Shown: positions 9,038 through 18,872 of the stretch, piece by piece
Numbering within the stretch: the stretch's first letter is position 1
How the letters are laid out: each line of letters begins with the position of its first letter
The notes under the pieces: model-generated
The model's database searches: none
What the model saw: the letters and a program-made list of their open reading frames with translations, nothing else
What the model was told of the DNA's origin: nothing
NCBI GenBank assembly: GCA_037447655.1
Contig: JBBHKE010001244.1
Span: 164,346-226,345, forward strand
From: Zygnema cylindricum
Lineage: Eukaryota; Streptophyta; Zygnematophyceae; Zygnematales; Zygnemataceae
Direction of reading: 5' to 3'
DNA length: 62,000 nucleotides
Position numbers and translations under genes: made by a program

Positions 9038-12000
9038 CTAGTCAATCTTTAATTTCAGACCACACTTCTCCCTGCAAAAAATTAGCTTAGGGGAAGGCAC
9101 AGGTTTGGTCATCATATCTGCTACCATCTCACTATCTGGTCTGTACTCTAAACTGATTATTTTGTTTTCTACTTTCTCTCTAACAAAACTGAGTCTGATG
9201 TCCATGTGTTTGGCTTTAAAATGGTGTTTAGGATTGGCAGAGATAGCGATTGCTGCCTGATTATCACAAAATATTTTCTGCACACCACTCTTAAGGTGAC
9301 CAAGCTCACCAAGCAAAGACTTGACCCACATCAATTCTTTTACAGCAGAGCAAGAGGCCATATACTCAGCCTCCATGGTGGACTGAGCAATAACCTTTTG
9401 CTGTTTGCTACTCCAACAGCAAGCCCCATCACCCACATATAATACATATCCAGAAGTACATCTCCTCATCGGAGCATCACCATAACTGGCATCACTCCAA
9501 GTAGTGATGTCAGTATTCTCCCCACCCAAATGCAACCATAGATCTCTAGTTCCTACCAAGTATCTAAGGACTCTCTTAGCTGCCTCCCAATCCTTCTTAG
9601 TGGGAGCATTTAGACTTCTACTCAGCACTCCTACAGCTGCAGCTAAATCCGGCCGGGTACAATTCATAAAATAGATTAGACTTCCCACTACTTGCCTGTA
9701 AGGAATAGTCTGCATGAACTTCTGTTCATCAGGAGATAATTCCTCGTCTAAGACTATGACTCCTTCTTCCTCACTCCCCTCACTTCCCTTCTTCAACTCC
9801 ATTGGAGTTTTACAACTATTAGCTTTATCCATTTGAAATTTTTCAAGCATGTTCCCTATTGCTTCTTTTTGAGTCAATCTTATAATTTTCCTTTTTCGGT
9901 CTCTCTCTACTTGAATTCCCAAAATATATCTTGCTTCTCCCATATCCTTCATTTCAAATCTCCCCTTAAGATCGGTTTTCAGTTTGTTAATTTTTTCCAT
10001 TGATTTACTTAATACAAGCAAATCATCAACATAAATTGCAATAAATATCAAACCTTCCTCATCTTCGAAAACATAGATTGAGTGATCTGAGCTGATCCGA
10101 ATATATCCCAGACCGGTAAGAAACTCATCAAGCTTCTTATTCCATTGTCGAGGTGCCTGTTTCAAACCATAAAGAGATTTAATCAGCCGGCATACCTTAC
10201 TCTCCTCTCCTTCTTCCACAAACCCTTCGGGTTGTCGCATGAAGATCTCCTCTTCCAATTCTCCATGCAAAAAGGCTGTTTTTATGTCCATCTGGTGCAC
10301 TTCCATGTCTTCCGCCGCCGCTAAACTGAGAAGTATGCGGACGGAGGGAAATCTGACCACCGGGGCAAAGGTTTCCTCGTAGTCAATTCCTTCCTTTTGT
10401 GTAAATCCCTTTGCCACTAATCTGGCCTTGTAGCGCTCGATTGTGTTATCTAGGTTCAGTTTTAGTTTGAAAACCCACTTACAACCGATTGGTTTTCGGT
10501 TAGGTGGACAGTCCACCAGCTCCCAAGTATCGGCTGCCATGATTGAAGCCATCTCCTCATTGATGGCTGTCTTCCACCGGTTTCTTTCTGGACAAGTCAT
10601 CGCCTCTCCATAAGTTTGAGGTTCATCTTGATGAGATAGTTTAGTTACCTTGTTATTAACCTGTTTTTCTTGCAGTCTTTTGCTACTTCTCCTCCCCCCC
10701 TCAAAATCTGAGGCCGGAATAGATGGTTCTCGTGGATTCTTTCGAACAAACTCGGCTTCTCCCCTATCCCTTGATTCCGAATCAATTTCCACCACGTCTT
10801 CCGCTTCGAGTAGAGTTGTCACTGGAGTTTCCACAGCCGAGTCCTTTTCAGTCTGATTTGTTCCTGCAAGAATGTCATCTTCTCTAAAACCTGGATAGTT
10901 AGGAAGCTCAAAGTCATCGGAATTTTCTGACTCAAATCTGATTTTTACTGACTTCGTATATTTGAAGGGATCTACAGACTTTCCTTCATCCATAACTACT
11001 AGATGCTTTACTAAGATTATATCTTCCCTTTTTAGATCATAAACTCTATATCCTTTAACATCTTCATCATATCCTAATAAGTATCCTGGTTTTCCTTTAG
11101 GATCTAGCTTCCAATTGGACCGATCAGTATCTAGACTGAACACTTGACTGCCGAAAACCTTTAAGTGAGATATGTCTGGTTTCCGGCCTGTCCATCTCTC
11201 ATAAGGTGTTTGATCTTTTATAGCTGAAGTAAGAACTCTATTCTTGAGGTAATTAGCACAGTTCATTGCTTCTGCCCAAAACCTTTTCCCTATCCTTTTA
11301 TCTGACAACATACTTCTAGCACTATCACTTAGTGTTCTATTTAACCTCTCAGCTACCCCATTCTGTTCAGGATTTTCTGGAACTGTCTTTTGGTGTTGAA
11401 CCCCATCTTCCCTCAGAAAATCCTCAAACTGGTTAGAAGTATACTCTCCACCATTGTCACTCCTTACTCTCTTGATTGGAGTTTCATGGAGTTTTTCGCT
11501 CCATGCTTTATATTGTCTAAAACAATCCTCAGCTTCGGACTTGTTTTTCAAAAAATATACCCGGGAATACCGAGACCAATCATCAGTTATAGTCATCATA
11601 AATCTCTTCCCCCCCGGTGAGGGCACTTTAGCCGGTCCCCAAATATCTGTGTGTACTAGATCTAGAATTTTTTCTCCCTTATAGGTGGCTGACTTAGGAA
11701 AGGGTAATCTGTGTGCTTTACCTTGAGCACATCCACTACAATCACTTATATCATCACTCTCACTGAACTGAATCCCTTCCACCACTCCCATCTTTTTCAT
11801 CTCTCTTAACTTATCTAGATTCACATGCCCAAGCCTCTTATGCCACATCATAATATCATGAACACCAGCATAATAAAGTTTCTTCTTTTCATTACTTAAG
11901 ATCAGCCTAAACATCCCATGGCTACCTTTCTCAGCAATGAAATAGACATCATCCTCAAAACTAGCAGTAAAGACTCCTTCCCTAGTGCTAGTAAAAAAAC

Positions 12001-12700
12001 CCTTATCATCTAATACTGATGTAGAGATAAGATTTTTGTTCAGCTCCGGAATAAACAATACATCGGAGAATGTTAATATGGATGTCTTTCCTTCTACTAA
12101 CACTTTTAGATCTACCGATCCTACAAGAGTAGTGGTGACTATCCTCCCATCCCCGTACTCTATCTCTACGGTGGGAATCTTTCTTATCTTAGTGAACAGG
12201 TGTCTATCCTTACACATGTGCATGGAGGCACCTGAATCTACAATCCAGCCTGCTTCACCTTTCAATCCACCGTAAGCACATTTCTGCCTCCGTGGAATTT
12301 CGACCTCATTTTTCGCCTCCAACTCCTCATCCAAAAGGAGCTCATCGTCCTCGTCCTCGGATTCAGCCTCAAGTACCTGTGTGACAAGGGCCTTTTTCTT
12401 TCCTCTCGGGGTACCACCGGTCTGCCCCTCCTTTAACCGAAGCTCGGTTAGCTTAGTGCACTCTGCCATATAGTGCCCCGGTTTCTTACAAAAATGACAT
12501 AGTCCTTTGGGAGCCCTTGGTTCGAACTCATCGGCCGGTTTTTTCTGCTCCCTACCCCCATAGTTTCCGACCGGTTTTCGGGAATCCCTGTTCCTCCAAT
12601 CAGTCGCTGTTGCCAAGGCTTGGCCACTCTTTCCTCCCCTTCGGATCTCAATTGTATTCTCTTGAACGAGAATCATTCCTACACTGAGTTCCATATCCAC
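9038..12700 (-). CDS. pol: Copia pol polyprotein (zinc knuckle, protease, integrase, reverse transcriptase, RNase H)
   Basis: An open frame of about 1220 codons encodes the replication enzymes of the retrotransposon. From the N-terminus it shows a CCHC knuckle CHFCKKPGHYMAEC (residues 68-81) that belongs to the nucleocapsid part of gag. Next come an aspartic protease site VDSGAS, a GAG-pre-integrase segment with MWHKRLGH and CSGCAQGKAH, and the integrase core with catalytic Asp in VHTDIWGP, Asp in RSDNGGEY and Glu in NGVAERLNRT. Reverse transcriptase has KARLVAKGFTQ, DIKTAFLHG, SLYGLKQAPRQW and the YVDD active site; RNase H has WSDASYGD, STMEAEY and CDNQAAI. The order integrase before reverse transcriptase marks the copia superfamily. 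The true translation start lies in gag. The frame joins gag only through a -1 shift or a repaired one-base deletion near 12690. All catalytic motifs look intact. Confidence 0.95.
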   Translation of the reverse strand: MDMELSVGMILVQENTIEIRRGGKSGQALATATDWRNRDSRKPVGNYGGREQKKPADEFEPRAPKGLCHFCKKPGHYMAECTKLTELRLKEGQTGGTPRGKKKALVTQVLEAESEDEDDELLLDEELEAKNEVEIPRRQKCAYGGLKGEAGWIVDSGASMHMCKDRHLFTKIRKIPTVEIEYGDGRIVTTTLVGSVDLKVLVEGKTSILTFSDVLFIPELNKNLISTSVLDDKGFFTSTREGVFTASFEDDVYFIAEKGSHGMFRLILSNEKKKLYYAGVHDIMMWHKRLGHVNLDKLREMKKMGVVEGIQFSESDDISDCSGCAQGKAHRLPFPKSATYKGEKILDLVHTDIWGPAKVPSPGGKRFMMTITDDWSRYSRVYFLKNKSEAEDCFRQYKAWSEKLHETPIKRVRSDNGGEYTSNQFEDFLREDGVQHQKTVPENPEQNGVAERLNRTLSDSARSMLSDKRIGKRFWAEAMNCANYLKNRVLTSAIKDQTPYERWTGRKPDISHLKVFGSQVFSLDTDRSNWKLDPKGKPGYLLGYDEDVKGYRVYDLKREDIILVKHLVVMDEGKSVDPFKYTKSVKIRFESENSDDFELPNYPGFREDDILAGTNQTEKDSAVETPVTTLLEAEDVVEIDSESRDRGEAEFVRKNPREPSIPASDFEGGRRSSKRLQEKQVNNKVTKLSHQDEPQTYGEAMTCPERNRWKTAINEEMASIMAADTWELVDCPPNRKPIGCKWVFKLKLNLDNTIERYKARLVAKGFTQKEGIDYEETFAPVVRFPSVRILLSLAAAEDMEVHQMDIKTAFLHGELEEEIFMRQPEGFVEEGEESKVCRLIKSLYGLKQAPRQWNKKLDEFLTGLGYIRISSDHSIYVFEDEEGLIFIAIYVDDLLVLSKSMEKINKLKTDLKGRFEMKDMGEARYILGIQVERDRKRKIIRLTQKEAIGNMLEKFQMDKANSCKTPMELKKGSEGSEEEGVIVLDEELSPDEQKFMQTIPYRQVVGSLIYFMNCTRPDLAAAVGVLSRSLNAPTKKDWEAAKRVLRYLVGTRDLWLHLGGENTDITTWSDASYGDAPMRRCTSGYVLYVGDGACCWSSKQQKVIAQSTMEAEYMASCSAVKELMWVKSLLGELGHLKSGVQKIFCDNQAAIAISANPKHHFKAKHMDIRLSFVREKVENKIISLEYRPDSEMVADMMTKPVPSPKLIFCREKCGLKLKID

Positions 12701-13311
12701 CTTGAGTCAGGCAAGTCCTGCACACGGTAAACTATGTTCACGAACTCATCAGGTAACTTCATCAGTAAACAGTTAACCTTTTCTTTTTCACTAAAATCTT
12801 TTCCCGCACTCTCTAGCTCCATGAAGAGTGTAGCAAGCTCATTGCAAAAATCCAACATATTTCCCCCTTTGTATACATACTCCTTAACTTTCTGATCAGC
12901 CAACTGTTGTTGCTGAATCGTACCACTTCGGTACATCTCTATGAGAGCCATCCAAAGATCGGATGCCCTTTCTACCTGCAAATGAGGACATGCAAGTCCT
13001 TGAGTGAGATGGCGTAGGATGAAGTGCTTTGCCGCCATATTGTTGAAGTCCCAGGTTTCAGTATCATTCTCCTCGTTCCTCGGAATAGGTGACATGAATG
13101 CCGAACCAGTTGCTATTGGTGTGGTCGTCTCCTTCTCCTTTCCTTTGTCCACCACCTCTCCTTCTTTTGTTTCCTCCGTTGAAGGTGGATCCTCTTTCCT
13201 GGTGAATCTGCTTCCTCCAAACCCTGGAGGAATTCCAAGACTTGATGGACGTCCCAACCGTCCACTCACTATCCCCCAAAACCTTTTTTCGCATAGAGCT
13301 CCTATCATCAT
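12679..13311 (-). CDS. gag: Copia gag (N-terminal capsid part)
   Basis: The 210-codon frame encodes the gag structural protein that assembles the cytoplasmic particle. It has the UBN2-type gag layout: W-F/Y-E near the start, KHFILRHL, a Q-rich LADQKVKEYVYKGG segment and MLDFCNELATLF, then LLMKLPDEF. It ends at a TAG within QDLPDSRWIWNSV, where the related element at 30780 reads on without a break. Homologous sequence continues upstream of the ATG pair at 13311 (a FNGTGFIYWES segment in frame), but no ATG is present there. In the copy at 31.5 kb an ATG stands at that place, so this element may have lost its original start. Confidence 0.85.
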   Translation of the reverse strand: MMIGALCEKRFWGIVSGRLGRPSSLGIPPGFGGSRFTRKEDPPSTEETKEGEVVDKGKEKETTTPIATGSAFMSPIPRNEENDTETWDFNNMAAKHFILRHLTQGLACPHLQVERASDLWMALIEMYRSGTIQQQQLADQKVKEYVYKGGNMLDFCNELATLFMELESAGKDFSEKEKVNCLLMKLPDEFVNIVYRVQDLPDSRWIWNSV

Positions 13312-13359
13312 ACTTTCCCAGTATATGAATCCAGTTCCATTAAAGATTGGTACCTAGAG

Positions 13360-13374
13360 GGTGGGCCCATAACC
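13360..13374 (-). promoter_or_regulatory. Primer-binding site complementary to the initiator Met-tRNA anticodon arm
   Basis: The + strand reads GGTGGGCCCATAACC directly before the LTR terminus TGAAACTC at 13375. This 15-mer is identical to the anticodon stem-loop of plant initiator Met-tRNA (anticodon CAU in CCCATAACC), so the element's plus strand is complementary to it. The usual TGGTATCAGAGC site for the tRNA 3' end is absent. Drosophila copia is known to use such a cleaved 5' half of the same tRNA as primer. Confidence 0.85.
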
Positions 13375-14416
13375 TGAAACTCTGAGACCTCCATAAGTCC
13401 TCAGAGTGGACAGCTTCCAAGAAGCCTCTAGGATAATCCTGACCCCTTTGTGTTTCAGCAAAAAAAACTACCACCCTGGCAGACAAAAACTCTGACCACC
13501 TGCACCTCTGTGAAGGCAAGACTCCCCTGAGTCAATAGCAAAAATAATCTCTGAATTTGCTCCCCTGAGCAGTAAGTTATGGAGGGTCAAAGTTGACCTT
13601 TTGTACAGAAGCTCTCTGGGAGAGAGGGTCCTATCTCCTAATTTTTCTAAGTCCTATCTCTCTCACAGACTATATCTACTGATGTACGGAACCAATCAGA
13701 ATTGAGTTCCGTACGTAAAAGTACAGCCGCCGGTGTACTTTATGTACGGACATTGTACGACATGCCCTAAATGTCGACACATGTCAAATCCGGATTCGGT
13801 GCCATAATCTCCGGAGATTCTACGATCCAACGGAATTTCGCCACGCGTCATCCGATGTGGCGATGGCCACAAACAACCGAAATCTTCCTCCGCGATCTCG
13901 GCGCTAATCCCGGCCGTCCGATTAAATTCGGATTTAATCGTGGCCGTAATAAATACATGCGCGGTATTTATTTCACTTCCAAAACAAATGCGCGGTATTG
14001 ATTCGTAATCCGTACCGTCATTCGTACCGGATCTATGTATCCCGTAAACCGTAACAGTTAAATGAATTATCGTACATATACGTGTTTAATTAATTATCAA
14101 ACTATATACTACGAAACACTAATCTTAGACTTAACGGCTAAGGCTACCGGCTACTTCCTATCTGCCGGCCGGTAGGTACAGGGATCAAATCCTGCCGCCG
14201 GCGCTTAACTTTTAATTAAATAAATAAACCCTAGTATTAAATTCCCGTAAACTCCAGGATAGCCAAGGTAGCCATGGCTCTAGCTTCCTCTCCAACTTCT
14301 CAGTGACTGCAACAAGTTTGAGAGTTGGAGAGAGAAGTTAGAGGTAGACTGCCTCGGCTTCTTTCTATATTTCTATTTAGACCTAGAAAATACTAATAAA
14401 TCCATTAGTTTCTACA
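13375..14416 (-). repeat. 5' LTR of the complete copia element (family A)
   Basis: This LTR is 1042 bp, bounded by TG (13375) and CA (14416), next to the primer-binding site on one side and the ATCAG duplication on the other. It carries the promoter for the element on the minus strand. A tRNA-like segment lies at 14131-14206 on the opposite strand. Confidence 0.95.
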
Positions 14417-14421
14417 ATCAG
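14417..14421. repeat. Target site duplication ATCAG (right)
   Basis: This is the exact repeat of 7978-7982, directly after the LTR terminus TTTCTACA. Confidence 0.9.
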
Positions 14422-14915
14422 CGACGACACTGTGTCGTCGCTTGATGGTATGTGTTACGTTCCTGTCAACCAATGACGAGAATGTCTCGTCGCTCAATGG
14501 CATAGTTGACTTTTTCACCATTCAGCACTGACATTGTGTCAACACAAGATGTCGGGATCCATTTCTCCATCACATTATTATTTGTCCCATAGTTTTCATC
14601 TACGTTTACTTTTTAACTTAACTATAATAACCGACCATCTTGCCCTTATATTATCCGACTTGTGTTTTTATGTTTCACATTTTTAATTTTTCATTCTCCA
14701 TTTTCCTATTCGTTTATATCCCATTAATTTCATATATTTATAGTCCTTTGTATCAGATTTTCTCTCTATTTTATATCACTGTCTGTCTTATCCTTGTTGT
14801 CTTTATGTTATTCTTTAATTTATGCCATCCAACGACGACGATGTGTCGTCGCTGAATGGTATATTTCTCATTCGGCCAATGGGCGACCACAATGTCTCGT
14901 CGCTGAATTGTAGCA
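14422..14915. repeat. Diverged hairpin repeats built on CGACGACA/TGTCGTCG
   Basis: Four related short palindromes occur: CGACGACAC-T-GTGTCGTCG at 14422-14440, GACGAGA-ATG-TCTCGTC near 14476, ACGACGACGATGTGTCGTCG near 14830 and a decayed one near 14885. Each is followed by CGCTNAATGG-like sequence. This resembles the subterminal repeat units of plant CACTA transposons, but no CACTA terminus was found. Confidence 0.6.
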
Positions 14916-16286
14916 TGATACTCTAAATATAGATACGAATTTACATCGTCACTACAAATACATTTCATCCACATTTTTGGCCATTCACGTATCGTAAACA
15001 ATATGAAAACAAAAAATGAAATAGGGATATATAATTATCAACGTCAAAGAAAAAAATACAATGTATACTGCATACTGCAATAACACAAAAATAATTGTAT
15101 TAACCTATAAATAAAAAACTAAAAATATATATATAAAAAAAACCACACTATTAGTAAAAAGTTATGCAAACGGCCCATTATCCATTATACCGCCACTCTT
15201 AGTTAAACCACCTCTCTAAAAAGTGCCTCATAATCATTGTACTCCTCTAAGTCTTCGTCATGAATGGCTTCATCATCTTGAATGTCAAGCGTGTTTTGAT
15301 GCATCGTAAAAAAAACCATAAAGTTTGCGTGGATAAAAAAACGGACACGTGTAATCTTCGGCAACCAATCACGTGACTTTAATTATGAGTTGGTTGGTCA
15401 CTATGTACTTTTTGATTCATTTTAGTGTCAACATTTACTATAATACAGGACAACGTTGACGTTAATACAGGTGAGACGTTTGAAAGACAGACGAGGTAAC
15501 ACACTTATTAGAATTAAGACACTTATTAACATAATTAACTCTAATAAAACCACCCAAAAGGGACGTTATTAGAATACATGAGATACGGACGAACGGAACT
15601 ACGACCATAGGTCTAAGTTACACGTAGAAACGGCGTGGCGTGTTAACCCTTTCCGTAAACGTCAAACAAAAAAAACTGAAATTAACCTTTACGTTACGTG
15701 GTATAGCGTTGACAAGTAACAGCCGTAAAATTGTCTGATCGGTACGGATACTCGATTTGGCAAAGTCGTACAATTTTTAAGATTGTGTACGGTTACAAAT
15801 ATTAATGTGTATAATCGTACGGAGAATATTCCATTTTTGCTGTCCCCAAATTAGCGTTAATGCCGAAATTAGAATAACTTTTTTTTTTTTCATATTTTGA
15901 AATTCTTAATTAGCATCAATGACAATATATTTACTTCCACACTATTTAAACTTTGACACTAATAACGATGCGCGGTGTAGTTTGCTGAAATTTCGTAGCG
16001 TATCGCACAGATCGTTTTGTTTGCGCTTTGCATTTTTTGAACTTTAATCGGGACATTCTTTGGTCACATCGCCAATATATACCGTCAGTTTGCATCGTTG
16101 AATCGTTTTGTCGTTATTGTATGTGACTCGATAAGCAAGAAAAACTTTAGTACAGCAGTACAGTACATTAAAGTACAGTAATGTACTTTCAAGTAGTACT
16201 GCGTGTCTAAAAGTAATAACAAGTAATAACACGAATAATTGTTTTTTGTAACAACTTGCGAAACCAAAAATTCGAAAATGCAGCAA
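14916..16286. other. AT-rich intergenic DNA without recognised features
   Basis: No gene, RNA or clear repeat was recognised. Short minus-strand frames near 16044-16289 have no recognisable domain. Confidence 0.5.
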
Positions 16287-16903
16287 CACCGCGAATCATA
16301 ATTAGAGTAATGAAAAATTTAGAGTAAAAAAACAAAAAAAAACAATTAGAGTAATGAACACTAATTTATGTGATAGAGTTTTTTCAACTATGAAAATTAC
16401 TCTAATTTATTTAAGCATTCTATATTAGGTTATGTCGGCGATAATTTTTTGCGTGATAATTATAAACACTAAATTACGTAGACATACAAAATGTGTCAGT
16501 CCGTATAGTATTGACGTTATTATGACGCTAGTACTATTTGTCGCATTGAATGTTAGTTAATGTTCACACTGACGATGATGTTGTCAACGGACGAGAGTTA
16601 TGCGAACATATTTTTTTCGATGTGATTTATTTTTTTGTTTAGTGCAATTTCAAGTGCGACCGCGATTATATTAAATCATTATTTGTACCTTTTTACTTAT
16701 AAAAGTACAATTTTGCACGGTCAGACGTCATCGGTACTCCACACTATTAAAAAATAACCTATATTATATTTTTTTACGTTAATTAAACCTCACCTAAATT
16801 AGAATAATGAAAAAATTAGAATCGATTACTCTATTTGATGTGATAGACTCGAAATTTCGAGCGACCGAATTAGAGTAATTTACTCTAATTACGATTCACG
16901 GTG
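16287..16903 (+). mobile_element. TA-flanked MITE, copy M1
   Basis: The termini CACCGCGAATCATAATTAGAG and CTCTAATTACGATTCACGGTG are inverted repeats. Most copies in the window are flanked by TA, the signature of Tc1/mariner-type non-autonomous elements. The 617-bp interior has no transposase. Recurrent interior landmarks are TTATGTCGGCGATAATT, AACGGACGAGAGTTATGCGAA and TTATTTGTACCTTTTTACTT. Confidence 0.75.
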
Positions 16904-16919
16904 TACAATACAGTACAGT

Positions 16920-17040
16920 ACACCGCGAATCGTAATCAGAGTAATGAAAAAATTAGGGTACAAAAACCAAAAAAAAAAATTAGAGTAATGAACGCTAATT
17001 TATGTGATATGGCTTTTTCAACTTTGAAGTTTAGGGTGAA
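16920..17040 (+). mobile_element. Truncated MITE, copy M2
   Basis: A second copy of the TIR, CACCGCGAATCGTAATCAGAG, starts 16 bases after M1 and continues for about 120 bases. It then breaks into AGGGTGAAGTTCCACTAGG, a sequence that also adjoins other repeats at 21335, 51866 and 57108. Confidence 0.65.
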
Positions 17041-17413
17041 GTTCCACTAGGACATTCTGTAATTGTACGATCAACATTACAAAATGCTACAATTTGAACG
17101 AAATTCCATTGCGGAGAGTTTGTAATCCACGTGGTAGCAAAGTAGCGGTGCCACGTAGCTATATATTGTTGTTCATGTAACCAGCGCAGCATGGCAGCAT
17201 AACAATGTGATACAGAGAGGACTAAAGGTTTCCAAAAACCAACATATAGTTGATATTAAAAATCGTCAATGATTTTACCACCGACCAAAAATCTTCATTT
17301 GTGTACCATGTACGTGTGTACCAGGTCATCGTTCAACACATGTTTTGTAATTTTCCACATATTTTGTATTTCCTCCTGAATCCCCCTCTCAAGGTTTTGA
17401 CATCCTTTTTAAA
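17041..17413. other. Spacer before LINE 1
   Basis: No gene or RNA was recognised. The LINE homology begins at about 17414 without an upstream endonuclease or ORF1, so the element is 5'-truncated here. Confidence 0.4.
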
Positions 17414-18872
17414 GTGGCTTTTGGGGTGGCTCGGGGGAACGTCCCTCACCATGTTATACCTCTTCTCTCTGCGGCACGTATTGTCGCTGTTTCCAAACTA
17501 GCCGGCGGCATTCGTCCTATTGCTATTGGAGAAGTTCTTTATCGATTAGTGGCTCGTGCAATGTGTATCCAAATTCAAGGGGCTTTCCATGACCACTTTA
17601 CACCGCACCAGTTTGGAGTTGCTACCAAGGGGGGTTGTGATGCAGTTGTTCATGGCCTTCAGGCTCTTCTAGACCTCCATCCGGATTGGGTGGTCCTTCA
17701 GGTGGATGTTGCCAACGCATTTAATACAGTTAGCCAAAATGCTATCTTTCGCGAGTTAAGGCACGCTCCATTGCCGATCAACCAGATTTTTCCTTTTGTG
17801 CGTGCCTTTTGTTCTCGTCCAAGCCCTCTCATTTTTCCTCTTGGTGGTCCTTTTGGTGATGCTGCCACGATAAAATCTGCGACTGGCACTCGCAAGGGTG
17901 ATCCTTTGGGGGCACCCTTTTTTGCATTGGGTTACCTTCAAGCACTACGAGACCCTGCTTCTGCTTTTCCTGGTTGTTTATTCCCTTCGATTGCGGATGA
18001 TACGCATATTGTCGGGCCGCGAGATCAAGTTTTGTCTGCCTTCGCCCATTTTGCAGAGCAACTTTCTAAGATCAGTTTATTGGTTAACCCATCTAAGTGT
18101 GTAGCGTGGTGCCCCCAAGGCTTACCTTCCGACTACCCCGTCCCTATGGGTTTTCGTATTGTGTCTTCAACAGAGGGAATTAAAGCTTTATGATCCCCTA
18201 TTGGAACCCCATCCTTTGTGAATCAGGTTGTTACAGATGCTTTGTTGGAGGACCTCTTGCACTCTGATGACCTTCCTAAGCTCTCCGAATCCCAGGTGGC
18301 TTTTGCAATCCTCACCCGTTGTTTTGCTCAACGTCATCTTTATCTTGCCCGGACTGTCCCACCAACGACTTCGTTTTTGTCTTCTCTTAAGGACTTTGAC
18401 GACAAACTCTTTAGCGTACTCCACCACCTTATTGGGCATGGGATTTTTGATTAGCCGGAGGGTTCGTTTGCGCGCCAACAAGCAAGTCTCCCTATTTTGA
18501 ATGGCGGCTCAGGTTTGATTCTTGTGGCTAGAGTTGCTCCGGCGGCATATTTGGGTAGTTGGTCTTTGGTGGCACCTACCATCACCTCTCGTTTTATCGT
18601 CGATGACGTTCCAATTCTGGCCCAGGTCGTCCCTAAAGTGGAGGAAAACCTTTTTCATTTTCATGAGACTCTTCTCTCCGCGCGTGCGCTCCTCCCACCT
18701 GATGCAAGAAACCAGGTTCCACCCTTTCAAACTTTTATTTCCGACAACAACATTCATCTCCAACAACGTATAACTAAGCAATTGGCAAACGTTGAATTCC
18801 AAAACCTTTTAAACGCGCTTCTTTTGCTCAATCGCGTGCTCGAATGCGTTTGTGTTCTAGGTTAGGGGCTGG
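17414..18872 (+). pseudogene. LINE reverse-transcriptase region, broken
   Basis: The frame encodes a non-LTR retrotransposon reverse transcriptase. Recognisable motifs are GGIRPIAIGEVLYRLVAR, motif A with catalytic Asp in LQVDVANAFNTVS, motif B GTRKGDPLGAPFF and motif C SIADDTHIVG (the F/YADD box, near 17995). The same frame continues past a TGA at 18191-18193 and a TAG at 18452-18454 to about 18830, where a one-base shift is needed to reach the frame that matches LINE 2. With two in-frame stops, a frameshift and no 5' part it is dead. The beginning shown by the first codons is a GTG and not a true start. Confidence 0.85.
18865..18872. repeat. 8-bp target duplication GGGGCTGG (left)
   Basis: GGGGCTGG precedes the hAT-like terminus and is repeated exactly at 19865-19872. 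Eight bases is the hallmark of the hAT superfamily. Confidence 0.9.

Larger units (their letters stand above)
7983..14416 (-). mobile_element. Complete Ty1/copia LTR retrotransposon
   Basis: The 6434-bp element on the minus strand has two LTRs of 1042 bp each, TG...CA termini and the perfect duplication ATCAG on both sides. Inside, in transcription order, are a half-tRNA primer-binding site (13374-13360), gag, and pol with protease, integrase, reverse transcriptase and RNase H in copia order, then a polypurine tract (9037-9025). The LTRs differ at roughly two dozen places by eye, many of them in the first 250 bases of the left-hand ends, so the insertion is fairly young but not new. One defect is evident: gag and pol are in different frames. 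The element may therefore be non-autonomous now. Confidence 0.95.

Noticed and set aside
12679-12709. Programmed frameshift signal between gag and pol
   Set aside because: No slippery heptamer was found, and a related copy reads through, so a one-base deletion is the simpler account.
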